Positions 10,139 through 18,721 of a stretch of 45,455 nucleotides of DNA are shown here, piece after piece. The number at the start of each line of letters is the position of its first letter. The stretch's first letter is position 1. The stretch covers positions 117,567 to 163,021 of the forward strand of contig JAFTYD010000019.1 of the NCBI GenBank assembly GCA_017464845.1, written 5' to 3'. Origin of the DNA: Clostridia bacterium. GTDB taxonomy: Bacteria > Bacillota > Clostridia > Christensenellales > UBA1242. Position numbers and translations under genes: made by a program. The notes beneath the pieces were generated by a model that did not search any database, had not been told where the DNA came from, and was given only the letters and a program-made list of their open reading frames with translations.

Positions 10139-11125
10139 TTATTCTCCTTTATTTGCTTCAAGTTCATCTATTACAACCTTTAAAGCAGAAGCTATACCTG
10201 CATAATCCATCTTTTGAGGACCAATAACCCCAATTGAAGCAAGTTGAGAACCTCTAACTGTAATAGGTGCTTTGACAACTGAACAATTATCATCATCAGC
10301 AACATCAATAGTTATATTGTTACTATCTTTTGGAATATTTAGACATTCAACAAGTTTATCTTCTTCTTCGATTAAATCAATAACCTTTTTTGCATCTTTG
10401 GTATCATTACTTTCCAAAAGCTTTGCCATACCAGAGTGAACATTTAAAAGTTTTCTATTGTTCATCTTTTTAATGCCAGAGATAAGATTGTCAACAATAT
10501 TTTGAAAAGATTCAATTTCGTTATTCATTCCAATTTCAATTTGATCAATATTCTCTAACATAAAACCAACGGTTTCACCTCTAAAATATTTTGTTAGATA
10601 ATTTGAAGCATCATTGCAATTTTCTTGAGTTGCTTTCACATCTAAAGTATTTGTTATATAGCCTGAATTTGTTCCTATAAGTACCATACATTTTTCATCT
10701 AAAAGTGGTATTATCTTAAAATCGTTCAAAACAAGATTATCAAGCCCATTAACTATAACCACAGTTGGATAATTTGTAGCTTTGCTAACAATATTAGCAA
10801 TTCCTGTAACAATTTCCATTAAAGAATTTGTTCTACTACTAATTAAATCCTTAACTTCTTCAAGTTCATTTTGTGTCGCATTAATGTTTTTAAGTAAGTG
10901 TTCAACATAATATCTATAACCTTGAGCTGTTGGAATTCTACCACCTGATGTATGAAGTTGTCTTAAAAACCCCATTGCTTCAAGTGCATTTAATTCATTT
11001 CTCAAAGTAGCGGTACTAACATCAAACGATGCCTTAACTCCATTACTTGTTATTGGTGAAGAATCTTTTATATACTCCTCAACTGCCAAACACAATATTT
11101 TACTTTTTCTTTCTGATAACTCCAA
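10139..11125 (-). CDS. hrcA: heat-inducible repressor HrcA (TTG start)
   Basis: Repressor of class I heat-shock genes, binding CIRCE and tuned by GroEL in the family. It has 328 aa. An N-terminal winged helix (SERKSKILCLAVEEYIKDSSPITSNGVKASFDVSTATLRNELNALE) is followed by GFLRQLHTSGGRIPTAQGYRYYV and the GAF-like domain ending SIGVIGPQKMDYAGIASALKVVIDEL. The TTG at 11125 follows AGAGG by 7 nt. The operon promoter carries a CIRCE, so hrcA, grpE, dnaK and dnaJ are autoregulated. Confidence 0.96.
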   Translation of the reverse strand: MELSERKSKILCLAVEEYIKDSSPITSNGVKASFDVSTATLRNELNALEAMGFLRQLHTSGGRIPTAQGYRYYVEHLLKNINATQNELEEVKDLISSRTNSLMEIVTGIANIVSKATNYPTVVIVNGLDNLVLNDFKIIPLLDEKCMVLIGTNSGYITNTLDVKATQENCNDASNYLTKYFRGETVGFMLENIDQIEIGMNNEIESFQNIVDNLISGIKKMNNRKLLNVHSGMAKLLESNDTKDAKKVIDLIEEEDKLVECLNIPKDSNNITIDVADDDNCSVVKAPITVRGSQLASIGVIGPQKMDYAGIASALKVVIDELEANKGE

Positions 11126-11147
11126 TTTGTAACCTCTTTTTAGATTG

Positions 11148-11174
11148 CTAGCACTCTCGACTTATCAGTGCTAA
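11148..11174 (-). promoter_or_regulatory. CIRCE operator of the hrcA operon
   Basis: Inverted repeat CTAGCACTC, 9-nt spacer, CAGTGCTAA on the plus strand. Each arm differs from the consensus (TTAGCACTC-N9-GAGTGCTAA) at one position. It starts 4 bp after the -10 and covers the expected transcription start. Confidence 0.93.
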
Positions 11175-11178
11175 CATT

Positions 11179-11208
11179 ATTATATGCACAAAAAATAAAA
11201 ATAGTCAA
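11179..11208 (-). promoter_or_regulatory. hrcA operon promoter
   Basis: Minus strand -35 TTGACT (11203-11208), 18 bp, -10 TATAAT (11179-11184). The -35 lies within the 3' arm of the terminator hairpin of the upstream two-TM gene. Confidence 0.85.
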
Positions 11209-11224
11209 GGATTTATGACTATTT
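11189..11224 (-). terminator. terminator of the two-TM gene, overlapping the hrcA -35
   Basis: Stem AAATAGTCA/TGACTATTT (11199-11207 with 11216-11224), followed by a T-rich tract. The plus-strand side also has a T run. Confidence 0.75.
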
Positions 11225-11226
11225 TT

Positions 11227-11721
11227 TTAATTTTTTTTATTTTCATCTTTTTGCTTATCAATCTCGGCTTTGTTTTTACGTTTTTCTTTTGACTTTTTAA
11301 AGAACTCTTTTATCTTAATAGTATTATTTTTAACAAAATCTTTAGTATTTTTAATATCATTAATGACTGGTTTAAAGAATTTAAATTCTCTTTTATCCTT
11401 AGTTGTTTTTACTTTTATATTTTTTTGTTCAGAAGACTCAATAGCTTTTATACATTCTTTTTTTCCTTTACGCCTTCCAACAGCACCAAGCGAAACCATC
11501 ACTATTGTAATTACTAAAAATACTACTATAAAATATATATAAAACATATTAAAGCCGCTAAATAGAATAAATATTAATGCAAGTATAACAAAAGACAACA
11601 AAGAAAATAGAGCTCTATTGATATAATATTCAGAATCTGAAATTAATTTTTTACCTTCAACAAAGGTAACATGGAACTCTCCTTCAATATCTTCAATTCT
11701 ATTTATTTCTTTATATTTCAT
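11227..11721 (-). CDS. two-TM membrane protein with basic C-terminal tail, 164 aa
   Basis: I do not recognise this family. After a 35-residue cytoplasmic start come two hydrophobic helices (about residues 37-55, ALFSLLSFVILALIFILF, and 60-80, YIYFIVVFLVITIVMVSLGA). A strongly basic tail of some 75 residues (KKSKEKRKNKAEIDKQKDENKKN) follows. The start is 6 nt after the U32-gene stop and has no close Shine-Dalgarno sequence. The AAGGAG inside the last U32 codons is 16-17 nt away, so translation may depend on coupling. Probably a membrane protein co-transcribed with tsaD and the U32 protein. Confidence 0.75.
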   Translation of the reverse strand: MKYKEINRIEDIEGEFHVTFVEGKKLISDSEYYINRALFSLLSFVILALIFILFSGFNMFYIYFIVVFLVITIVMVSLGAVGRRKGKKECIKAIESSEQKNIKVKTTKDKREFKFFKPVINDIKNTKDFVKNNTIKIKEFFKKSKEKRKNKAEIDKQKDENKKN

Positions 11722-11727
11722 AAAAAA

Positions 11728-12921
11728 TTATTGTTTTCTCCTTAAAATATCTCCAACACTTAATGGTAAAGAAGTCTTAATTTTAACTTTTTCTTGAACT
11801 TTAATTGCTTTTTCTATTTTGTTTCCTTCACTATCAATTATATCACATATTTCAATAATTTTATTAAAAACTTCATCATTTTTACTTAAAATTTCAAGTT
11901 TTTCATTAAGAACAAACTTATTTCTCATTTCAACTTCACAATATCCATCTTCTGTATCACCTGTTACAATTGCAACAAATTCATGAGTTTGAATAGGCAT
12001 TGAATCTTCTTTATAATTTTTTTCTTCATCATTAAAATAAAAACCTGTTGTATATCTTCTATGACTTGTTTTTTCAAGTTCATTAACAAGATCTTCTCCT
12101 GCAACTTCTGGAAGCATATCTATTGCTTTTCTATAAGCATTAACAACTGTTGCAACATAATATGAAGATTTCATTCTACCTTCTATCTTTAAACTAACAA
12201 CCCCTGCTTCCTGCAATTCTTTTATATGAGAAATCATATTTAAATCTTTTGAATTTAAAATATAAGAACCTTTTTCATCTTCTTGAATTTCAAGTTCATC
12301 TTCTCTTGAAACTTCTCTTATATAATACTTCCATCTGCAAGCTTGAACACATTCTCCTCTATTTGAATCTCTACCTGTCAAATAATTTGAAAGCAAACAT
12401 CTTCCAGAATAAGAAATACACATTGCTCCATGAACAAAAGCTTCAAGTTCTATATGATTTGGAATATTTTTTCTAATTTCTTTTATTTCTTCAAGAGAAA
12501 GTTCTCTAGCAAGAACAATTCTTGTAACTCCCATATCAGCCAACAAATTTGCAGTATAGGAATTTATTACATTTGCTTGTGTACTTACATGAACATTTAA
12601 AGTTGGAGCATTTTTTCTTATAAAAGATATTACCCCCAAGTCTGCTACAATAACCCCATCAATTTCTGCCTCAACTAAAAAATCTAAATATTCTTTAAGT
12701 CCAACAAAGTCTTTATCTCTTGCAATAATATTTATTGTAACATAAACTTTTCTATTTTTTTCGTGAGCCATTTTTGATGCTTTTAAAATTTCTTCGTTTG
12801 AAAAATTCCCAGCAAAAGCTCTAAGTCCGAACGATTGTCCAGCAAAATAAATTGCATCAGCTCCATAATGTAAAGCCATTTCAAACTTCTCAAAATTACC
12901 AGCAGGTGCTAAAAGTTCCAT
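11728..12921 (-). CDS. U32-family peptidase, TrhP-like
   Basis: 397 aa from MELLAPAGNFEKFEMALHYGADAIYFAG, with AGGAG 6 nt before the ATG. A TTG seven codons upstream overlaps that ribosome binding site and is rejected. The U32 signature EAFVHGAMCISYSGRCLLSNYLTGRDSNRG, with its cysteine cluster (C...C...CVQAC), is intact. In E. coli and B. subtilis, proteins of this group (TrhP; YrrN/YrrO) are needed for 5-hydroxyuridine at tRNA position 34, and true protease activity is doubtful. Neighbours tsaD and prfB fit a translation-linked role. The exact subfamily assignment is inference. Confidence 0.85.
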   Translation of the reverse strand: MELLAPAGNFEKFEMALHYGADAIYFAGQSFGLRAFAGNFSNEEILKASKMAHEKNRKVYVTINIIARDKDFVGLKEYLDFLVEAEIDGVIVADLGVISFIRKNAPTLNVHVSTQANVINSYTANLLADMGVTRIVLARELSLEEIKEIRKNIPNHIELEAFVHGAMCISYSGRCLLSNYLTGRDSNRGECVQACRWKYYIREVSREDELEIQEDEKGSYILNSKDLNMISHIKELQEAGVVSLKIEGRMKSSYYVATVVNAYRKAIDMLPEVAGEDLVNELEKTSHRRYTTGFYFNDEEKNYKEDSMPIQTHEFVAIVTGDTEDGYCEVEMRNKFVLNEKLEILSKNDEVFNKIIEICDIIDSEGNKIEKAIKVQEKVKIKTSLPLSVGDILRRKQ

Positions 12922-12974
12922 TTTTTCTCCTATTTTTATCAATTTTTATTTAATTTTTTATATTTTTTTTAATT

Positions 12975-14051
12975 TTAATCAATATTTAATATAAAAGGCA
13001 CATTAGGTTTTGCAGTTAAATCTAAATCTGATAACCCTATATTTGCTTTCATATAATAGTAGGCAGCAGAAGCAATCATTCCTGCATTGTCAGTACAGTA
13101 TCTTAAAATTGGTGAATATAATTCTATTGAATTTTCATTACATAAAGTTGTTAACTTTTCTTTCAATCTTGAATTTGCACCAACACCACCTGCTACAACC
13201 AGTTTATTTAATCCAAATTCTTTACATGCTTTAATTGCTTTTTCTGACAATTCGTCAGTAACAATTTCTTGGAAAGAACATGCTATATCTTCAACGGAAA
13301 TTTCCTCTTTCTTTTGCTCCTTGTTATGTACATAATTTACAACAGCAGTTTTTAGTCCACTAAAACTAAAATTATAACTATCTTTTAATGCACAAGAATA
13401 ATTAAACTTAATGTTATTATTTCCAAGTTTTGCAAGTCTATCTATATTAGGTCCACCAGGATACTCAAGTCCAAGAACTCTTGCAACTTTATCAAAACAT
13501 TCTCCCACAGCATCATCAACAGTTGAACCAATAAGTTCAAAATTGCAATAGTTATTTATTTTCAAAATCGCAGTATGTCCACCACTTACCATTAGACAAA
13601 CGAAAGGTGGTTTTAAATCTAAGTGAGAAATATAATTGCTTGCAATATGTCCGTGAACATGACTAACTGCAATAAGTGGAATATTCAAAGAAAGAGCAAG
13701 TGTTTTTGCAAAATTTACTCCAACAAGCAAAGCTCCAATAAGACCTGCTCCATAAGTAACTGCAATAGCATCTAATTCTTCAGCTTTTATTCCTGCTTTT
13801 TCTAAAGCTTCTTCATATACATTTGATATCGCAAGTATATGATTTCTTGATGCAACTTCAGGTACAACCCCACCAAATCTTTTATGAATTTCTATTTGTG
13901 TAGCAATAATGTTTGATAAAACTTCTCTACCATTTTTTACAATAGCAATACTTGTTTCATCACAAGAAGATTCTATTGAAAGAATATAAATATCTTCTTT
14001 ATTTCTTAAAAATTCAAATTTTTCTTTCATTTTTTCAAAATATTTACTCAT
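12975..14051 (-). CDS. tsaD: tRNA N6-threonylcarbamoyladenosine synthase subunit TsaD
   Basis: Transfers the threonylcarbamoyl group to A37 of ANN-decoding tRNAs, together with TsaB and TsaE. It has 358 aa. The ASKHA-fold core begins IYILSIESSCDETSIAIV. The metal-binding histidines are in SHVHGH, followed by CLMVSGGHTAIL, YPGGPNIDRLAK and VAGGVGANSRLKEKL with a conserved Asp in YCTDNAGMIA. About 20 residues precede the usual N-terminus. The start is nonetheless supported by AGAGG 6 nt before the ATG. It starts 14 bp after prfB. tsaB and tsaE are not in the window. Confidence 0.96.
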   Translation of the reverse strand: MSKYFEKMKEKFEFLRNKEDIYILSIESSCDETSIAIVKNGREVLSNIIATQIEIHKRFGGVVPEVASRNHILAISNVYEEALEKAGIKAEELDAIAVTYGAGLIGALLVGVNFAKTLALSLNIPLIAVSHVHGHIASNYISHLDLKPPFVCLMVSGGHTAILKINNYCNFELIGSTVDDAVGECFDKVARVLGLEYPGGPNIDRLAKLGNNNIKFNYSCALKDSYNFSFSGLKTAVVNYVHNKEQKKEEISVEDIACSFQEIVTDELSEKAIKACKEFGLNKLVVAGGVGANSRLKEKLTTLCNENSIELYSPILRYCTDNAGMIASAAYYYMKANIGLSDLDLTAKPNVPFILNID

Positions 14052-14065
14052 TTTTGCCTCTTTTT

Positions 14066-15176
14066 TTAATTTTTTGCTCCAGCAAAAGCTTTTAAATATT
14101 GATTAATAAATTCATCAATATTACCATTCATAACACCTTGAATATCACTTGTTTCACAATTTGTTCTATGATCCTTAACCATTGTATATGGACAAAAAAC
14201 ATAAGATCTAATTTGACTACCCCATTCAATTTTTTTAATTTCACCTCTAATTGAAGCAAGCTTTTCCATTTCCTCACTTTCTTGTTTTTCAACAAGTTTT
14301 GAGTACAACATCTTCATTGCAGTTTCTCTATTTTGCATTTGAGATCTTTCTGTTTGGCAAGCTACAATAATCCCTGTTGGAATATGTGTAATTCTTATGG
14401 CTGATTCTGTTTTATTAACATGTTGACCACCTGCACCACTACTCCTGAATGTGTCAACTTTCAAATCTTCTGGTCTAATATTTATATCTGGCATTTCTTC
14501 AATTTCTGGCATAACTTCCAAACTTGCGAAACTTGTATGTCTTCTCGCATTTGAATCAAAAGGAGAAATTCTAACAAGTCTATGAACTCCTTTTTCTGCT
14601 CTTAAATATCCATAAGCATTTTCACCTGATACCAAAAATGTAATACTCTTTATACCAGCTTCGTCACCATCTAACAAATCTAAAACCTTAATTTTAAAAT
14701 TATTTTTTTCTGCATACATTGAATACATTCTATAAAGCATATCAGCCCAATCTTGAGCTTCAGTTCCACCAGCACCTGCATGTAAAGTTAAAATTGCATT
14801 ATTTGAATCATATTTACCAGTAAGTAAATTTTCAAGTTTTGCTTTTTCTATATCTTTTTCAAGAGCTAAAATATTTCCCTTTAATTCTTCAAATAAAGAA
14901 TTATCTTCAACATCTTCAATAAGTTCAATTATAGCTTCACAATTTGAAATTTCTTCTTCAAAATGTTTTATTTCATTCAATTTATATTCACAAGTTTTTA
15001 ATTTTTTACCGACTATTGATACTTTTTTAGCATCATTATAAAACCCATCTTCAAGCTGTTCTTTTTTTAATGCATCAGCTTCCATTTCTAATTTATCCGG
15101 GTCAAAGACACTCCTTAATAAAACTAAAACTTTCTTTTATTTCGTATAGCTTTTCTTTTTCAATATCTACTATCAT
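14066..15176 (-). CDS. prfB: peptide chain release factor 2, programmed +1 frameshift
   Basis: Releases peptides at UGA and UAA. The gene begins at the ATG at 15176, with TAGGAG upstream. It reads 24 codons (MIVDIEKEKLYEIKESFSFI...) to an in-frame TGA at 15104-15102. A +1 shift at CTT-TGA-C then continues DPDKLEMEADALKK... to the stop, giving about 369 aa. The downstream frame contains the RF2 anticodon-like SPF (HRLVRISPFDSNARR) and the GGQ catalytic loop (SSGAGGQHVNKTESA). Low RF2 lets the ribosome shift rather than stop, the classic autoregulation. The promoter is nearly consensus. tsaD follows. Confidence 0.96.
15101..15116 (-). promoter_or_regulatory. RF2 programmed frameshift site
   Basis: Minus strand reads AAGGAG TGT CTT TGA C: an internal Shine-Dalgarno-like element three bases before the slippery CTT and the in-frame UGA, as in E. 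coli prfB. Reading resumes with GAC at 15103-15101. Confidence 0.96.
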
Positions 15177-15208
15177 TATAAATCTCCTAACTATTTAAAT
15201 TACTTCAA

Positions 15209-15238
15209 ATTATATCATTTTTATATATAAATAGTCAA
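15209..15238 (-). promoter_or_regulatory. prfB promoter
   Basis: Minus strand -35 TTGACT (15233-15238), 18 bp, extended TGA plus -10 TATAAT (15209-15214), about 33 bp upstream of the ATG. Confidence 0.85.
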
Positions 15239-15302
15239 CTATAATTTTTTAATTAAATTTTATAAAAATACAAATCAAAATAATGTTTTTGTATAAAAAA
15301 AC

Positions 15303-15334
15303 AATAAAAAGTGTAATTTCTTACACTTTTTATT
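15303..15334 (-). terminator. intrinsic terminator after the possible coat protein gene
   Basis: Perfect 14-bp stem (15303-15316 with 15321-15334) around a 4-nt loop, rich in A/T at the base with T residues following on the minus strand. Confidence 0.85.
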
Positions 15335-15347
15335 AATCTAAATAATT

Positions 15348-16016
15348 TCAAAATCTTTGTGGAGTTGATGGTCCTATTGCTGTTGGATATAATGGCAATT
15401 CATTAAAACCAGGACATGCAGCTTGATTTGGTGCAGTTTGACATGGTGGTAAAACTGGATATCCATAAGATGGAACTAATACATCTACTGGTGCTACAAC
15501 TTTTACAACAATTTGAATGCAACCTGTTACTGTAAACACACCATCACTTGTATAACTTCCAATTTGACTATCAAATATTCCAGTTGCTGTTATATTAACA
15601 GGTGCAACTGCTGGCTGTGGAACAAAAAGTAAAACATTTTTATTAACAGTAATGTTTGATGTTGCAGTTCCAATAACTCCATTAGCATCTCTATATGTTA
15701 CAGTTATTGGTAAGACAATATTAAAACTTACATTTGCATAGTTTGGACAAGATTCCAATCTGTCAATAACTAAATCTGTTATAATGCTTTGTTCTCCAAC
15801 AGTTGTTTGTGCAGAAACAAATGTTAAAGGAAACGTTGGATTTGCTGGATTATAATTTGCTACATTCAAAACAATTCCTGTTTCTGTTGATTGAGAAACA
15901 CAAGCATCAAACACCTTGTTTGTTTCAATCAGTACTTTTTCGATTATTCCATTTGTTACATTACCACATATAGGCATAGGTCTATTGGGATTGGTATTGT
16001 TTATGTAAAAAGACAT
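15348..16016 (-). CDS. hypothetical protein, possible spore coat/exosporium component
   Basis: 222 aa starting MSFYINNTNPNRPMPICGN, with AGGAGG before the ATG. I do not recognise a named family. There is no signal peptide or TM helix. The body is beta-rich and poor in charged residues (many Thr, Val, Asn, Pro) with six scattered cysteines. The tail is Pro/Tyr-rich (PSYGYPVLPPCQTAPNQAACPG). Such composition is common in self-assembling coat proteins of spore formers, and a spore protease and a spoVM-like gene lie nearby, so a coat role is a reasonable guess, not a finding. It has its own terminator and an 8-bp inverted repeat just upstream of the ribosome binding site. Confidence 0.7.
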   Translation of the reverse strand: MSFYINNTNPNRPMPICGNVTNGIIEKVLIETNKVFDACVSQSTETGIVLNVANYNPANPTFPLTFVSAQTTVGEQSIITDLVIDRLESCPNYANVSFNIVLPITVTYRDANGVIGTATSNITVNKNVLLFVPQPAVAPVNITATGIFDSQIGSYTSDGVFTVTGCIQIVVKVVAPVDVLVPSYGYPVLPPCQTAPNQAACPGFNELPLYPTAIGPSTPQRF

Positions 16017-16123
16017 TTTTTAACCTCCTATTATCATATATGATTTATATATGAAATCATTATCATTATGTGATTAAAAATTAAAAAATGTTACAAAAAA
16101 CGCAAAAAATTAGCAAAAAAATA

Positions 16124-16151
16124 AAAAAAATGGAAAATTTTTCCATTTTTT
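16124..16151 (-). terminator. fakA/yloV terminator
   Basis: AT-rich hairpin with a TGG/CCA core flanked by A and T runs, followed by T residues on the minus strand directly after the stop. Confidence 0.75.
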
Positions 16152-17785
16152 TATTCTAATGATACTATATAGTAATAAACTGGTTGTCCACCACATGCCA
16201 CAGTAACTTCACAATCAGGATATTTTTCGATAAGTTTTTCTGATAAACTTTGAGCATCTTCTTCCTTAACATCTTCACCATAGAACAATGTTATGTTCAT
16301 CACATTATCAGTCATCATCTTTTCAACAAGATCAATTGTTGTTTGAGAAATATCATTTCCCTTTGCCAAAATTGTCTTATTATCAAGACCAATAATTTCT
16401 CCCTTTCTAAGTTCAAAGTCATCAATTTGAGTATCTCTTACTGCATATGTTACCATACCAGAACGAACACTTTGCATTGATTCATTCATTATACTACGAT
16501 TCTCTTCAACACTTACATCTGGATTAAATGATATAACAGATGCAATACCTTCAGGTACACTTGTTGTTGGAATAATAATAAGATTTTTATCAATCAAATT
16601 ATTTGCTTGTTCAGCAGCTAAAACAATGTTTTTGTTATTTGGGAATACAAAAATATTCTTTGCAGAAACTTTTTTAGCTGCTTCTGCAATATCATCAGCT
16701 GATGGATTCATAGTTTGTCCACCAAAAATAATTTCATCAACTGTGAGTTCTTTAAATATTTCAGCAATACCCTTTCCTGGAGCAATAGCAACCATACCCA
16801 TTTCTTTTTCTTCTACAACTTCAGTAGCTTTTCTCTTAAGTTCTCTATTTTGTTCTCTCATGTTTTCAATTTTTAAGTTAGTAAGTTCACCAAGTTCCAA
16901 AGCATAACCTAAAGCTTTATTTGGTTCATTTGTATGAATATGAACCTTAACCATAGATAAATTTCCAACACAAATAACAGAATCACCTATTGCCATAAGT
17001 TTTTCTCTAAGTTTATCAATATCAGCTTCAGTTGTTTTCTTATTCATATAAACAATCATGTATTCAGTACAGTAACCAAATTCAATTTCACCAAGATTAT
17101 TAACATCAACTACAACATCTTCTACTGTTTCTGCTTTAACTTCATCATCAAAAGTGATTTCAAGATTTTCATCTCCAATAATTAATTTATAGAAACCAGT
17201 AAAGATAACAAGGATACCTCTACCACCAGAGTCAACCACTCCTGCTTTTTTCAATACAGGCAACATTTCTGGAGTTTGCTTTAAGATTTCTTCCCCTGTT
17301 TCCAATATCTTTTGTAAGAAAGTTTCAAAATCTGAATGTTTTTTAGCAAGTGCAACAGCATTTTCAGCCATAACACGAATTACTGTTAAAATAGTTCCTT
17401 CTTTTGGTTTTGTAACTGCTTTATAAGCAATATTTGCTCCTTCTTGCATAGCTTTTGCAAAAGTTTTTGTTGTAATTTCTTTATAATTTGAACAAACATT
17501 ACAAAAACCTTTAAAAATTTGTGAAGTAATAACACCACTATTTCCTCTTGCACCTCTTAAAGCACCTTTAGAAAAAGCATCAGAAAGACTACTAATATCG
17601 TTACTTACACATTTATTAACTTCAGTAACTGCAGACTTCATAGTCAAGAACATATTTGTACCAGTATCTCCATCAGGAACTGGGAAAACATTAAGTGAAT
17701 CAATATAATCTTTATTTTGTTCGAGCAAACTTGCACCAGCAATAATCATCTTACGAAAGGTTGCTCCATTAATTGTTTTTTGCAT
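16151..17785 (-). CDS. DAK-domain protein, fatty acid kinase FakA/YloV-like
   Basis: 544 aa. The N-terminal DhaL-type ATP-binding domain has NVFPVPDGDTGTNMFLT (metal-binding aspartates), GALRGARGNSGVITSQIF and GVVDSGGRGILVIF. A FakA middle domain and a C-terminal region (ACGGQPVYYYIVSLE) complete the usual architecture. In Staphylococcus, FakA phosphorylates fatty acids held by DegV-type FakB proteins. No FakB is in the window. TAGGAG precedes the ATG, and the Asp23-like gene lies 8 bp upstream. The pair matches B. subtilis yloU-yloV, next to rpmB and spoVM in both genomes. Confidence 0.92.
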   Translation of the reverse strand: MQKTINGATFRKMIIAGASLLEQNKDYIDSLNVFPVPDGDTGTNMFLTMKSAVTEVNKCVSNDISSLSDAFSKGALRGARGNSGVITSQIFKGFCNVCSNYKEITTKTFAKAMQEGANIAYKAVTKPKEGTILTVIRVMAENAVALAKKHSDFETFLQKILETGEEILKQTPEMLPVLKKAGVVDSGGRGILVIFTGFYKLIIGDENLEITFDDEVKAETVEDVVVDVNNLGEIEFGYCTEYMIVYMNKKTTEADIDKLREKLMAIGDSVICVGNLSMVKVHIHTNEPNKALGYALELGELTNLKIENMREQNRELKRKATEVVEEKEMGMVAIAPGKGIAEIFKELTVDEIIFGGQTMNPSADDIAEAAKKVSAKNIFVFPNNKNIVLAAEQANNLIDKNLIIIPTTSVPEGIASVISFNPDVSVEENRSIMNESMQSVRSGMVTYAVRDTQIDDFELRKGEIIGLDNKTILAKGNDISQTTIDLVEKMMTDNVMNITLFYGEDVKEEDAQSLSEKLIEKYPDCEVTVACGGQPVYYYIVSLE

Positions 17786-17793
17786 ATAATCTC

Positions 17794-18144
17794 CTATACT
17801 CTAACACCGACAACATGTACATTAACAGAATCTACAATCATTCCTGTAAAATTTTCTACACTATATTTTACGGATTTTTTTAAAGATTCAGCAACAGCAT
17901 TTATGGATACACCATATTTTAAAATACAGTAGATATCAATAAAAATTCTATTATCAAGATACGATAAATCAATACCTCTACAATTTGAATTTTTCTTTAA
18001 TAATTGTCTTACATTATCTCTAAAAGAGCGTGATAAAAGATCGACAACACCATAACAATCAAGTGCTGCACGACACGCAACGTCCATTATCGCTTCATCG
18101 CTAATAGAAATCTTACCATAGAAATTATTAGTATCTATTGCCAA
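17794..18144 (-). CDS. Asp23/Gls24 family protein (YloU-like), TTG start
   Basis: 116 aa, MAIDTNNFYGKISISDEAIMDVACRAALDCYGVVDL..., with the Asp23 pattern of a short first strand, an AC..A..GVV helix and two later strands ending VNVHVVGVRV. The start is TTG at 18144 with AAGGAG 9 nt upstream. A nearer ATG opens only a seven-codon out-of-frame reading. The family is associated with the cell envelope and stress. Function of YloU itself is not established. Co-transcribed with the FakA/YloV-like gene. Confidence 0.9.
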   Translation of the reverse strand: MAIDTNNFYGKISISDEAIMDVACRAALDCYGVVDLLSRSFRDNVRQLLKKNSNCRGIDLSYLDNRIFIDIYCILKYGVSINAVAESLKKSVKYSVENFTGMIVDSVNVHVVGVRV

Positions 18145-18416
18145 AACTCATAACTCCTTAAATATTAGTCTTGAAAAATATTACACATTTTATCTTCGGT
18201 AAATTTTTAACTAATATATTTATATCATGTCAAAATGACATTTGTTTTTATTTTATTTATTAAGTCCTTTTAACACAAAAGACCTTTACGTTGTATAAAA
18301 AAGGCAATAATCCCCCTATTTTTATACTATACAATATATTTATACTATATCTTGATAAAAAAAACAAGTGTTTGAATATATTTTAATTAAAAATCTAAAA
18401 ATTTATTTAAAAAAGG
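18145..18416 (-). promoter_or_regulatory. long structured leader upstream of yloU
   Basis: No gene is visible here. On the minus strand the stretch carries AT-rich promoter-like repeats (TATAGTATAAA twice near 18330-18360). It also holds a hairpin with one mismatch at 18262-18286 (AAGGTCTTTT...AAAAGGACTT) and a perfect hairpin ATGTCA/TGACAT at 18227-18241. No known riboswitch class is recognised. Confidence 0.35.
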
Positions 18417-18445
18417 TTGATTTTTTTTTACATATATGATACTAT
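18417..18445 (+). promoter_or_regulatory. rpmB promoter
   Basis: -35 TTGATT (18417-18422), 17 bp, -10 TACTAT (18440-18445). An alternative -10, ATACAA, begins two bases downstream. About 33 bp upstream of the ATG. Confidence 0.6.
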
Positions 18446-18478
18446 ATACAAGCAGATTAATTATTAACGGAGGGAACC

Positions 18479-18652
18479 ATGAGCAGAGTTTGTGAAATTT
18501 GTGGAAAAGGCAAAATGGATGGAAAAACTGTTAGCCATGCAAATAATAAAGCACCTAGAAAATATGAAGTAAATTTACAAGAAACTATTATTGATGGCAA
18601 AAGAGTTAGAGCATGCACAAAATGCATAAAGAATGCAAAAAAAGATGCATAA
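18479..18652 (+). CDS. rpmB: 50S ribosomal protein bL28, zinc-ribbon type
   Basis: 57 aa, MSRVCEICGKGKMDGKTVSHANN..., a typical short L28. Two CxxC pairs (CEIC and CTKC) form the zinc ribbon of the C+ paralogue type. GGAGGG precedes the ATG. Monocistronic on the plus strand, with its own terminator, and lies between yloU and the spoVM-like gene as in B. subtilis. Confidence 0.96.
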   Translation: MSRVCEICGKGKMDGKTVSHANNKAPRKYEVNLQETIIDGKRVRACTKCIKNAKKDA

Positions 18653-18661
18653 CAAATTTTA

Positions 18662-18687
18662 ACACAACTTTTTGTTGTGTTTTTTTA
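18662..18687 (+). terminator. rpmB terminator
   Basis: Stem ACACAAC/GTTGTGT with a T5 loop and seven T residues, ten bases after the rpmB stop. Confidence 0.9.
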
Positions 18688-18721
18688 TGTCATTTTTTAA
18701 AACAAAAGCTTTATATGTAAT

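Noticed and set aside
12249..12476. Antisense open frames inside housekeeping genes (for example here, and within dnaK, groEL and the giant surface gene)
   Set aside because: They are shadows of AT-rich coding on the other strand, without ribosome binding sites and with repetitive Leu/Phe/His/Ile composition.
15085..15176. prfB as a frameshifted pseudogene or sequencing error
   Set aside because: The in-frame TGA sits at the exact conserved CTT-TGA-C context with an internal Shine-Dalgarno three bases before it, and both parts match RF2.
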